A stretch of DNA of 55,100 bases from Crocinitomix catalasitica ATCC 23190 (lineage in GTDB: Bacteria; Bacteroidota; Bacteroidia; Flavobacteriales_D; Crocinitomicaceae): positions 1 through 55,100 of the forward strand of contig NZ_JHXV01000032.1 of the NCBI RefSeq assembly GCF_000621625.1, given 5' to 3'. Below, piece by piece: positions 37,981 through 45,991 of this stretch. The stretch's first letter is position 1; each line of letters begins with the position of its first letter. A model generated the notes under the pieces. It did not search any database. It was not told the origin of the DNA and saw nothing but the letters and a program-made list of their open reading frames with translations. The position numbers and the translations under genes are program-made.

Positions 37981-39267
37981 ATGACTGAAATTGTTGTAGG
38001 ATTAGATATAGGAACCACGAAAATCGCATGTATTGTTGGTAGAAAGACAGAGCATGGGAAGATTGAGATTTTATCAATGGGTAAATCTGAATCTGTTGGT
38101 GTAACACGTGGTGTTGTATCTAATATCGATAAGACCGTTCAATCTATTCGTGCTGCAGTTGAAGAGGCTGAAAGTAGAGTAGAGGGGGAATTGGCAATAA
38201 AGGTTGTCAATGTTGGTATTGCTGGTCAGCATATCAATAGTTTACAGCATAGAGGTATGTTGATGCGTAACGATTTAGATAATGAAATTTCGCAAGCAAA
38301 TATCGATGATTTAGTAGAAGACATGTACAAATTGGTAATGCAACCGGGTGAGGAAATTATTCATGTATTACCGCAAGAATATATTGTTGATGCTGAACAA
38401 GGCATTAAAGATCCAATTGGTATGACAGGTGTTCGTTTAGAAGCGAATTTCCATATCATCACAGGCCAAATTGCTGCTGCAAAAAACATTAAAAAATGTG
38501 TTGATAAAAGTGGTTTAGAAGTGGATGAAATGATCCTTGAGCCGTTGGCGTCTTCAGAATCAGTATTGAGTGAAGAGGAGAAAGAAGCGGGTGTAGTATT
38601 GGTTGATATAGGTGGTGGAACAACAGATATTGCCATCTTCCAAGATGGAATTATTCGTCATACTGCAGTGATTCCTTTTGGTGGTAACATCATTTCTGAT
38701 GATATCAAAGAAGGATGTACAATCATGAAAAGACAAGCTGAATTATTAAAAGTGAAATTCGGTTCTGCTTTGGCGAGTGAATGTCAGGATAATGAAATCG
38801 TTTGTATTCCTGGTATCAGAGGTCGTGAACCAAAAGAAATATCTGTGCGCAACTTGGCTTCAATCATTCAAGCTAGAATGGAAGAAATTATTGAGCACGT
38901 TTATTACGAGATCAAAAATTCAACTTTCGAAAAGAAGTTAATTGGTGGAATCGTAGTAACTGGGGGTGGCGCACAATTAAAGCATGTAACACAATTATTT
39001 GAGTATATCACAGGAATGGATACTAGAATAGGTTATCCGAACGAACATTTGGCACCAACAACAATGGTTGACAATATTACGAGTCCTATGTATGCTACAG
39101 GTATTGGTCTTGTTATTAAAGGATTTAACAATGGACTTGGTCCAGTTGCAGCAAGTTCTGGAAGAATAAACGAAGCAGCAATTAAGAATCACTCAACAAA
39201 GACTAAAGGGAATTTCTTCGAAAAAATATTAACAAAAAGTAGAACTTGGTTCGAAGAAGAAGATTGA
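37981..39267 (+). CDS. ftsA: Cell division protein FtsA
   Basis: The 428-residue actin-like ATPase tethers FtsZ to the membrane. The first phosphate loop is VGLDIGTTKIACIVG, the second VDIGGGTTDIAIF, and the adenosine motif is VVTGGGAQLKHV. The C-terminus has a basic amphipathic end (FFEKILTKSRTWFEEED) that would insert in the membrane. It lies 12 bases after ftsQ and 57 before ftsZ. Confidence 0.95.
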   Translation: MTEIVVGLDIGTTKIACIVGRKTEHGKIEILSMGKSESVGVTRGVVSNIDKTVQSIRAAVEEAESRVEGELAIKVVNVGIAGQHINSLQHRGMLMRNDLDNEISQANIDDLVEDMYKLVMQPGEEIIHVLPQEYIVDAEQGIKDPIGMTGVRLEANFHIITGQIAAAKNIKKCVDKSGLEVDEMILEPLASSESVLSEEEKEAGVVLVDIGGGTTDIAIFQDGIIRHTAVIPFGGNIISDDIKEGCTIMKRQAELLKVKFGSALASECQDNEIVCIPGIRGREPKEISVRNLASIIQARMEEIIEHVYYEIKNSTFEKKLIGGIVVTGGGAQLKHVTQLFEYITGMDTRIGYPNEHLAPTTMVDNITSPMYATGIGLVIKGFNNGLGPVAASSGRINEAAIKNHSTKTKGNFFEKILTKSRTWFEEED

Positions 39268-39324
39268 TTTAAGTAGCATAAGTCAATTGAAATAGATTAA
39301 AAAAGAAACGCAAAAATAAAGATT

Positions 39325-40878
39325 ATGGAATTCGATTTGCCAAAAGACCAATCATCAATCATCAAAGTAATTGGTGTTGGAGGTGGAGGTGGAAACGCTG
39401 TTAACCACATGTATAATCAGGGAATAAAAGGTGTTGACTTTATTATTTGTAATACAGATCAACAGGCTTTAGATATTAGCCCTGTGCCAATTAAAATGCA
39501 ATTGGGAGCAAGTCTTACTGAAGGAAGGGGAGCAGGAGCTATACCAGAAATCGGTAAAAATGCTGCCATCGAAAATATTGAAGACATCAAGGAAGTACTG
39601 ATGAAGGGTACAAAAATGGTGTTTATTACTGCCGGAATGGGTGGTGGAACAGGAACGGGTGCTGCTCCAGTAATCGCTAAGGTTGCTAAGGATATGGGTA
39701 TCTTAACTGTTGGTATCGTAACTGTACCATTCGGATTTGAAGGAAGAAAAAGAAAATTACAAGCCGAAGAAGGTTTGGAAGAAATGCGTCAAAATGTTGA
39801 TACTTTATTGATCATCAACAACGACCGTTTACGTGAAATGTTTGGTAATTTATCACTGGGTAATGCGTTCGCTCAAGCTGATGATGTTTTAGCAACTGCT
39901 GCTAAAGGAATTGCTGAAGTAATTTCTGTAACAGGTATGATAAACGTCGATTTTAATGATGTAAGTACTGTTATGAAAAATAGTGGTGTTGCCATTATGG
40001 GATCTGCTGTTGCTGAAGGCGAAAGTAGAGCTATGGAGGCCGTTACACGTTCATTATCTTCTCCTTTATTGAATGATAATAATATTGAAGGAGCGAAGTA
40101 TGTATTGTTAAATATTACATACGGAAGTAGAGAAATTACAATGGATGAGATTGGTGAAATCACTGATTATATCCAAGATGAAGCGGGTGCAACTGCTGAC
40201 GTAATTTGGGGACATGGTTTTGATGAGAACTTAGGTGATGCTATTAGCGTTACTTTAATCGCAACTGGTTTTCATTCGTCTCCAATAACTGGATTTGAAA
40301 AAGCACCAGAAAAGAAAGTGATTAGCTTGGATGATCAAGTTTCTACAATGATTTCTCAACCTGTTGAAAGTCCAACGCAACAAAACACTTATAAAAAAGA
40401 GGAAGAGGTTCCTGCAGAAACTGAAAAGGAAGTTGAAGAGCCATTTTTAAAGGTGCCTGACGCTAACTATCCTGAAGAGCAGACAACAATCAATTGGACA
40501 ATTAAAAATGAACCAGTTGAAGCTGCGAAGCCAGTTGTTAAAGAAGAGGAAGAAGAAGTTGTTCGTCACTTTTTGACAGATGATTTGGAAGAGAAAGTAG
40601 AAATGGAAAATGTTAAACCACGTTCTATTTTATCGCAACAAGAACAACAAGAAAGAGCAAAAGAAAGATTAGAACGCATTCAGGAATATACCTCTAAGTT
40701 AAAATCCGCGAATGGTTTGGCTGACTTAGAAAAAGAGCCTGCATATAAGCGTAAAAATATACAAATCGCTGAAGTCCCTCATTCTTCTGAAGAGAGCCAA
40801 AGCAAGTATACTCTTTCGAATAAAGACGGCATTTCTTTAAAAGAAAACAATTCATTCTTACACGATAATGTCGATTAG
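39325..40878 (+). CDS. ftsZ: Cell division protein FtsZ
   Basis: The 517-residue tubulin-like GTPase forms the Z ring. The tubulin signature GGGTGTG is at 106-112; the N-terminal loop IKVIGVGGGGGNAVN and the synergy-loop region NVDFNDVSTVM are present. The globular part ends near 325. It is followed by a Glu/Lys-rich linker of about 170 residues and a short conserved tail (NNSFLHDNVD). The long linker makes it much larger than E. coli FtsZ (383), as is normal in Flavobacteriia. It ends the dcw cluster, with a terminator 24 bases on. Confidence 0.96.
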   Translation: MEFDLPKDQSSIIKVIGVGGGGGNAVNHMYNQGIKGVDFIICNTDQQALDISPVPIKMQLGASLTEGRGAGAIPEIGKNAAIENIEDIKEVLMKGTKMVFITAGMGGGTGTGAAPVIAKVAKDMGILTVGIVTVPFGFEGRKRKLQAEEGLEEMRQNVDTLLIINNDRLREMFGNLSLGNAFAQADDVLATAAKGIAEVISVTGMINVDFNDVSTVMKNSGVAIMGSAVAEGESRAMEAVTRSLSSPLLNDNNIEGAKYVLLNITYGSREITMDEIGEITDYIQDEAGATADVIWGHGFDENLGDAISVTLIATGFHSSPITGFEKAPEKKVISLDDQVSTMISQPVESPTQQNTYKKEEEVPAETEKEVEEPFLKVPDANYPEEQTTINWTIKNEPVEAAKPVVKEEEEEVVRHFLTDDLEEKVEMENVKPRSILSQQEQQERAKERLERIQEYTSKLKSANGLADLEKEPAYKRKNIQIAEVPHSSEESQSKYTLSNKDGISLKENNSFLHDNVD

Positions 40879-40902
40879 TTTAATTTAGATTTAAAATTTA
40901 AG

Positions 40903-40936
40903 ACGCCTGCTAAGTAATTAGTGGGCGTTTTTTTTA
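40903..40936 (+). terminator. Rho-independent terminator of the dcw cluster
   Basis: An 11-bp stem (ACGCCTGCTAA with TTAGTGGGCGT, two wobble pairs) around a GTAA loop is followed by eight T. It lies between ftsZ and the convergent gene at 40948. A very similar hairpin ends the metallophosphoesterase gene at 48764. Confidence 0.88.
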
Positions 40937-40947
40937 TAAAATTTTTA

Positions 40948-41325
40948 TCAATACATCGTATTCGGGTTGGCAGATGTCTCTGGTATCTGTTGAATTGAAT
41001 CCCAATGTTCACAAATTTTACCGTTTTCATCAAAACGAAAGAAGTCCATCGTTATATATTGATCGTTTCCTGGCCATGTCTGGTGGGTGTGTAAGGCAAC
41101 TAAATCTCCTTCAGCGATACATCTAACGAATGCAATCGATTTCTCTGGATATTCTTGTTGCATTTGTTCGAAATAGTTGATAAATCCTTCCGTTCCATTT
41201 GCAACTGAAGGGTTGTGTTGAATATATTCATTTCCAACATATTTTTCTATCGCCAATCTAGGTTGACCTTCATATGCCATTTTATAGAAAGCAACAGCAT
41301 TCTTTTTATTTTCTTCTGTATTCAT
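40948..41325 (-). CDS. NTF2-like / SnoaL-type protein
   Basis: The 125-residue soluble protein has the cone-shaped NTF2 fold pattern: KKNAVAFYKMAYEGQPRLAIEKYV, YIQHNPSVANGTEGF, and the strands LVALHTHQTWPGNDQYITMDFFRFDENGKICEHWD. The SnoaL/ester-cyclase group uses this cavity for small-molecule binding or catalysis, but many members have no known substrate. It is a single gene facing the ftsZ terminator and divergent from the glycosyltransferase gene at 41474. Confidence 0.85.
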   Translation of the reverse strand: MNTEENKKNAVAFYKMAYEGQPRLAIEKYVGNEYIQHNPSVANGTEGFINYFEQMQQEYPEKSIAFVRCIAEGDLVALHTHQTWPGNDQYITMDFFRFDENGKICEHWDSIQQIPETSANPNTMY

Positions 41326-41473
41326 TAACTTTTATTGTAAAATTGATAATTTACAATGTAATAAAAGTTCAAAGAAAAGCGTTGAACATCAAGAATATTG
41401 ATTCGGAATTTAATCCTACTTTATTCGACTTTTCGTACATTGCTTTTAATTCGAAAAACTAACTGAATAAAAC

Positions 41474-43033
41474 ATGGATTTTTACCTTTCCTATTTCAAT
41501 AATACGCAAGTTGCATTACTATTAACCACAATTGCTTGTTTCTTGATTAGTCTGTTTTTTCAAATCAATAAAAAGGTCAATTTTTCATTAGGGTTTTTAT
41601 TGTTAGCTGGAATCGGAATCTTCAGTTTTGCAGCTTTATTGGATCCTTTTTTAAATCTGTGGGATGAAAGGTTTCATGCTTTAGTAGGTAAAAACTTAAT
41701 GCAACATCCATTATTGCCCACACTTTATGATAATCCTGTTGTAGACATGGCATACGATAGATGGGATAGGGCACATGTGTGGTTACATAAACAACCTTTG
41801 TTTTTATGGCAAATTGCCTTGAGTTTTAAACTATTCGGTGTTTCTGAATTTACTTTAAGATTACCTGATATTGTTTTATGTACAATTCTAGTTTTTATCA
41901 GTTATCGTTCAGGAAAATTATTGGTCAACCAAAGGGTTGGATATTTAGCCGGTGTTTTAATTATATCATCTGTGTTTTTGGTCGAATTGGTCGCAGGACG
42001 ACAAGAGTTAGAGCACAATGATATTTCATTTTTAGTCTATTCTTCTTTGGGTATTTGGTCTTTTATAGAGTATTATTATTCGGGTAAAAAATATTGGATT
42101 CCATTAATAGGTCTGTTTTCAGGAATGGCAATTCTATGTAAATGGCTCGTTGGATTGTTGATTTATTTCGGTTGGGGTGTGTTGAGATTGCTGCAGAAAA
42201 AGTATAAACTGTCTGAAAATAAGGATCTTTTTATCTCTCTTTTAGTAACGTGTTTGATTGCAATTCCTTGGCAAATTTTAACATTTATTTGGTATCCAAA
42301 TGAAGCAAGTGAAGCGATGGAATATAATGCACTGCATTTTACAACACCAATTGAAGGCCACGGCGGTACGTTTTGGTATCATCTCAATAAATTTAGTGTA
42401 ATTTATGGTGCCATAGCGCCGTTTTTAATCGTTCCTGCATTCTTCTTCCTGTACCAAAAATCGAAGGATAAACAGTTGTTTTACGCCATGCTGAGTATGG
42501 TCTTTCTTATCTATTTGTTTTTCTCTTTTGCAGTAACCAAAATGCCTTCTTTTACCTTGGTCATCGCGATGATAGCATATATTGCTTTTGCAGCTTTATT
42601 GGATAGGATGTTCACCTATTTGAACGGGTATTTGTCAAAGGAAAGCTTGAGGAATACCGTTTTTGTTCTAGGAATCATTGTGCTTGTCTTTTTTAGATTC
42701 GACATGAAAAGTCTCGAAGAAAAATATACGCTCCATAACGGTACGAATCGTTATTCGAGTATGTTAATACATAATAAAGAGGTTTTCACAACATTAGATG
42801 TGCCCAAAAATAGTGTCTTGTTCAATATCAAAGGAAGACATTATATTGAAGCTATGTTTTACACCGGGTTACCTGCTTATAATTTTGTGCCAACACAAGA
42901 TCAATTTATTAAATTGAAAACAAAAGGTCATATTATTGTATTATTTAATTCGTCAGAAATTGACATTCCTGTTTATCTGCAACAAGATCCTGGATTGATA
43001 ATTATAGAAGACGAAATTAGAGGTGATAATTGA
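41474..43033 (+). CDS. GT-C family glycosyltransferase (GT39/ArnT-like)
   Basis: The 519-residue product has about 11 membrane helices. The first outer loop carries LWDERFHALVGKNLM, with the acidic pair DE expected for lipid-linked sugar transfer by GT-C enzymes, and GRQELEHNDI later. Such enzymes move a sugar from a polyprenyl-phosphate donor to a protein or lipid in the periplasm. It begins a four-gene group: its stop overlaps the frame of a second polytopic protein, followed by two lipoproteins. The acceptor is unknown. Confidence 0.83.
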   Translation: MDFYLSYFNNTQVALLLTTIACFLISLFFQINKKVNFSLGFLLLAGIGIFSFAALLDPFLNLWDERFHALVGKNLMQHPLLPTLYDNPVVDMAYDRWDRAHVWLHKQPLFLWQIALSFKLFGVSEFTLRLPDIVLCTILVFISYRSGKLLVNQRVGYLAGVLIISSVFLVELVAGRQELEHNDISFLVYSSLGIWSFIEYYYSGKKYWIPLIGLFSGMAILCKWLVGLLIYFGWGVLRLLQKKYKLSENKDLFISLLVTCLIAIPWQILTFIWYPNEASEAMEYNALHFTTPIEGHGGTFWYHLNKFSVIYGAIAPFLIVPAFFFLYQKSKDKQLFYAMLSMVFLIYLFFSFAVTKMPSFTLVIAMIAYIAFAALLDRMFTYLNGYLSKESLRNTVFVLGIIVLVFFRFDMKSLEEKYTLHNGTNRYSSMLIHNKEVFTTLDVPKNSVLFNIKGRHYIEAMFYTGLPAYNFVPTQDQFIKLKTKGHIIVLFNSSEIDIPVYLQQDPGLIIIEDEIRGDN

Positions 43034-43044
43034 TAGAAGGAATA

Positions 43045-44580
43045 ATGAAGAACAGTAAATTTTCTCAGTTCATTTATGGAAAAGAAAGCCGTAAAACAGT
43101 ATTTCTATTATTACTGAGCTTGCTCTGTTTTGATCGAGTTTTAACCTTAATAAATTTTGGGTTTAATTATACAGATCTTGATCAAATTGTACTCTGGAAT
43201 GGAGCAACGGATTACGCCAAAGGAATTTTTTACGAACCTTTTTTTTATGGTCAACCTTATAATTATATGGTCGAAGCGCTTGCCGCCGTTCCTATGCTTT
43301 GGTTTGGCGTACCTATTTACCAAGCCTTACCAATTGTAACGGTTATTATTTCCATATTTCCATTTATATTTTTAGCTTTTGTTTTTAAAAGATACGAATA
43401 TCATTTCTGGGCAATTATTTGTCTTGCTTTACCTTTGGTATTACCGCTCGAATTTTCAATGTTAACTACTATTTCAAGAGGTTTTATTCAAGCGCATTTA
43501 TTTTTGCCTTTTCTGTTTTTACCGCTTTTAGATCCTTTGAGACCAAGGAATGTTACGATATTGTACATTTTTTCTGCTATATCAATTATAATGAATCCGA
43601 GTGCTGGAATTTTAGTTGGTCCACTGTTCTTATATGTCTATTCTTATCATTTTAGATCGGTGTCATTCTATGTAAAAGGATTGTTAGTGGTTCCTTTCTT
43701 TGTGATCGACTTTTTAGCAAAACACCATTATAAAATTCATCCTGAAAAAGTCTTGCATTCTCTGGCGGGATTAAAATTGAATGCTGAAACATTCCAATCG
43801 TGTTGGACAAATCCTGATCTTTTCGAATTTGTTTTTCCATTCCCTATAGTGGTTGGTCTTGTACTTCTTTTCTGTTTCGTTTATGCAGTAATTCGAAGCA
43901 AAGGGAAAGCATTAATATTTGTTGCCGTTTGCTGTGTCCTTTTGGTATTAACATTTGCTATTCCAAAAGTCCAGGATGTGTATGAAAATGCTGGGATTTT
44001 CTTTGCTTCCAGTCGATTTTATTTATGGTTACCATTGCTTTTATTAATTGCAATGTTTTTACTTTTTAGGGATTCTAAATTCCGTATCTGGACCTATTTT
44101 ATTTCGTTGGTTTTGGGTGTAATTGGATTTGGACTTAAGAATTATCATTTGGAATCAAAGATTGAAACAGTTATCAATGAAACATCCTTTCCGGTGATTG
44201 AAATAGCTGATTTACAAGATAAAATTCAAAACTTGTACACTTTAACCGAGGCTCATGACGTTGATTTAGTGGTTACATCAAATATTGCCTATTTTGCTCA
44301 CTTTTTTGAGAACTACGCTTGGTATCCATTGATGGAGCAAATTGATCCTTCAAATAAAGTAAATGCTGTTATGATTCAAGGGGATAGAAGAACTTGGCTC
44401 TATCAGGATGCTGCACCAGCTGAAACTATTTTGCTAAACGGATTTAGGTTGGATGATAGCTTATTGAGTCGATTTGATTATGAGCTTTTGTCAGAAAATC
44501 GCTTATTGATTAAATTGGAAAAAGAAGATAAAGTAGCGTTTTTTAATTCATTGGATTTAAAATATGGGTTATCTAAGTAG
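43045..44580 (+). CDS. Uncharacterised polytopic membrane protein, possible GT-C enzyme
   Basis: The product has 511 residues and about 11-12 hydrophobic helices. After the first helix comes NYTDLDQIVLWNGATDYAKG, an acidic loop at the place where GT-C enzymes keep their catalytic Asp. This and the preceding GT39-like neighbour suggest a related glycosyltransferase, but I do not recognise a defined family. A TTG at 43030 overlapping the previous stop is in frame; the ATG at 43045 gives a tidy N-terminus (MKNSKFSQFIYGKESRK) and I use it. Its end overlaps the following frame if that begins at 44564. Confidence 0.65.
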   Translation: MKNSKFSQFIYGKESRKTVFLLLLSLLCFDRVLTLINFGFNYTDLDQIVLWNGATDYAKGIFYEPFFYGQPYNYMVEALAAVPMLWFGVPIYQALPIVTVIISIFPFIFLAFVFKRYEYHFWAIICLALPLVLPLEFSMLTTISRGFIQAHLFLPFLFLPLLDPLRPRNVTILYIFSAISIIMNPSAGILVGPLFLYVYSYHFRSVSFYVKGLLVVPFFVIDFLAKHHYKIHPEKVLHSLAGLKLNAETFQSCWTNPDLFEFVFPFPIVVGLVLLFCFVYAVIRSKGKALIFVAVCCVLLVLTFAIPKVQDVYENAGIFFASSRFYLWLPLLLLIAMFLLFRDSKFRIWTYFISLVLGVIGFGLKNYHLESKIETVINETSFPVIEIADLQDKIQNLYTLTEAHDVDLVVTSNIAYFAHFFENYAWYPLMEQIDPSNKVNAVMIQGDRRTWLYQDAAPAETILLNGFRLDDSLLSRFDYELLSENRLLIKLEKEDKVAFFNSLDLKYGLSK

Positions 44581-44596
44581 TTTGTTAAATAGGCTT

Positions 44597-45055
44597 ATGT
44601 TTAGAGTGCTGACAATACTTTTCTGCTGTATGAGCTTATTCAGCTGCTCTTACAATACGTATTTTTACATTTTTAACACTACTGATTTGCCTATCCATGT
44701 GATTTATGAATCTAAAGGATTGACTTATGGCAATGCATTCCGAATTGATCCAATAATTCTGTCGTTTAATTCAAGATATGCGATTAAGAATAAATCAGTT
44801 CAATCAATTATTGTAATAGACTCTTTGACAAATAGTGTACAATGCGAATTAAAAAATGGAGAAGCTTTAAGGATTGGGGGCGATTTTAATTTTACGTTAT
44901 CGAATATTAGTGAAGCTGAAATATTAAAAAATAATTTGATTCAATTAACGATCAGTCAAGAAGAGAAAGAACTCATTCGAGCAGATTCTTCGAATATTAT
45001 CTCCTTTTTTGAAACGATAGATATACATACGGTTGGAATAATAGTAGAGAATTAA
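44597..45055 (+). CDS. Small lipoprotein of unknown function
   Basis: The product has 152 residues from ATG 44597, giving a signal MFRVLTILFCCMSLFSC with lipobox SLFSC. The frame is open to an ATG at 44564 (163 residues), but that start puts extra polar residues ahead of the signal. The mature part is mainly beta-prone, with no motif known to me. It lies 16 bases after the polytopic protein and directly abuts the next lipoprotein gene, so the four are probably one transcript. Confidence 0.7.
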   Translation: MFRVLTILFCCMSLFSCSYNTYFYIFNTTDLPIHVIYESKGLTYGNAFRIDPIILSFNSRYAIKNKSVQSIIVIDSLTNSVQCELKNGEALRIGGDFNFTLSNISEAEILKNNLIQLTISQEEKELIRADSSNIISFFETIDIHTVGIIVEN

Positions 45056-45841
45056 ATGAAAGTAAAAGTAGGATTTATAAAATTCATCCTAATTGCAGTT
45101 TTAATGAGTTGCAATCAAGAATACAAATGTCAAAATCGTTTTGATTTGGTTAATTCAGCTGATGATCTTCCAATTTTAGACCTGTTGTCATATGATTCTA
45201 AAGAATTAATTCTCGAAAAAATGATTGAACACTATGGAGAAGAAAGATGTGATTGCAATGCTGAATTACCAATTAAAGTTCCTTACCAATTTGAATTAGG
45301 TGCAGGTTATCTTAATGTGATCCTAATTTTGGAGGAGGTATATGATCCAACTTGTCCAATTATTTGCAGCGTTTATCCGAACCAATATAATCTTGATATT
45401 CAACGTAACGGTGTCGTTTTCGACAATGAATACAAGAATGTGATTGAATCTGATACTTTAAGACAAAGAATTTTACGATATTTTGCATCTGTTGGTAAGA
45501 GTGATTATGCTCCATTTAATTTTAAAAAGGCTGGCGTTGGAATTAGTTTATATTCAAAGAACAATAATAATCAACTTAATCAATTATTCATGGTTATTGA
45601 GAATGCCTATATAAGTTTTATCCATGATGAATTTGAAAAAAAGCAAATTAAAATTTGTAACTTATCACGAGAAGAAATTAAAGTGTTAAAGAAAAAATAT
45701 CCGTTAAATATTCGCGTAAAAATTCAGAGTGAACAAGTATCCGTGCCACCGCCGCCAATGATATTAGAAGAAATAGCAGTCGAGGATTCACTAATCGAGC
45801 TATCGTATGATATTAACCTAGAAGAATTTTTTAATAAATAA
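45056..45841 (+). CDS. Lipoprotein of unknown function
   Basis: This 261-residue product has a signal ending in the lipobox AVLMSCNQ. The mature part holds Cys residues in CDCNAEL and DPTCPIICSVYP, which could pair in the periplasm. The C-terminal region has a proline run (VPPPPMILEE, about 229-238). No family is recognised. Its ATG follows the previous stop without a gap. No terminator is obvious in the 150 bases after it. Confidence 0.72.
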   Translation: MKVKVGFIKFILIAVLMSCNQEYKCQNRFDLVNSADDLPILDLLSYDSKELILEKMIEHYGEERCDCNAELPIKVPYQFELGAGYLNVILILEEVYDPTCPIICSVYPNQYNLDIQRNGVVFDNEYKNVIESDTLRQRILRYFASVGKSDYAPFNFKKAGVGISLYSKNNNNQLNQLFMVIENAYISFIHDEFEKKQIKICNLSREEIKVLKKKYPLNIRVKIQSEQVSVPPPPMILEEIAVEDSLIELSYDINLEEFFNK

Positions 45842-45960
45842 TTTTTCTTTTAGAACTTCTTTGACCATGTTAAATTTAAAATAATTCACGTTTAAATATA
45901 GGTCCAATTCATTTAACAATACTGTAGCTTTAATTTAAAATCATTTGCATTATTAGGCGG

Positions 45961-45968
45961 TAGCTTTG
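45961..45968 (+). promoter_or_regulatory. -7 element ahead of the metallophosphoesterase gene
   Basis: TAGCTTTG fits TAnnTTTG and lies 23 bases before the ATG at 45992. A TTTG at 45944-45947 is present but only 13 bases away, closer than the usual 19. Confidence 0.5.
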
Positions 45969-45991
45969 TCGAAATAAAACAAAGCAACGAC

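Noticed and set aside
41274-41462. 62-codon plus-strand frame between the NTF2-like and glycosyltransferase genes
   Set aside because: It begins inside the antisense of the NTF2-like gene and shows no signal, motif or promoter.
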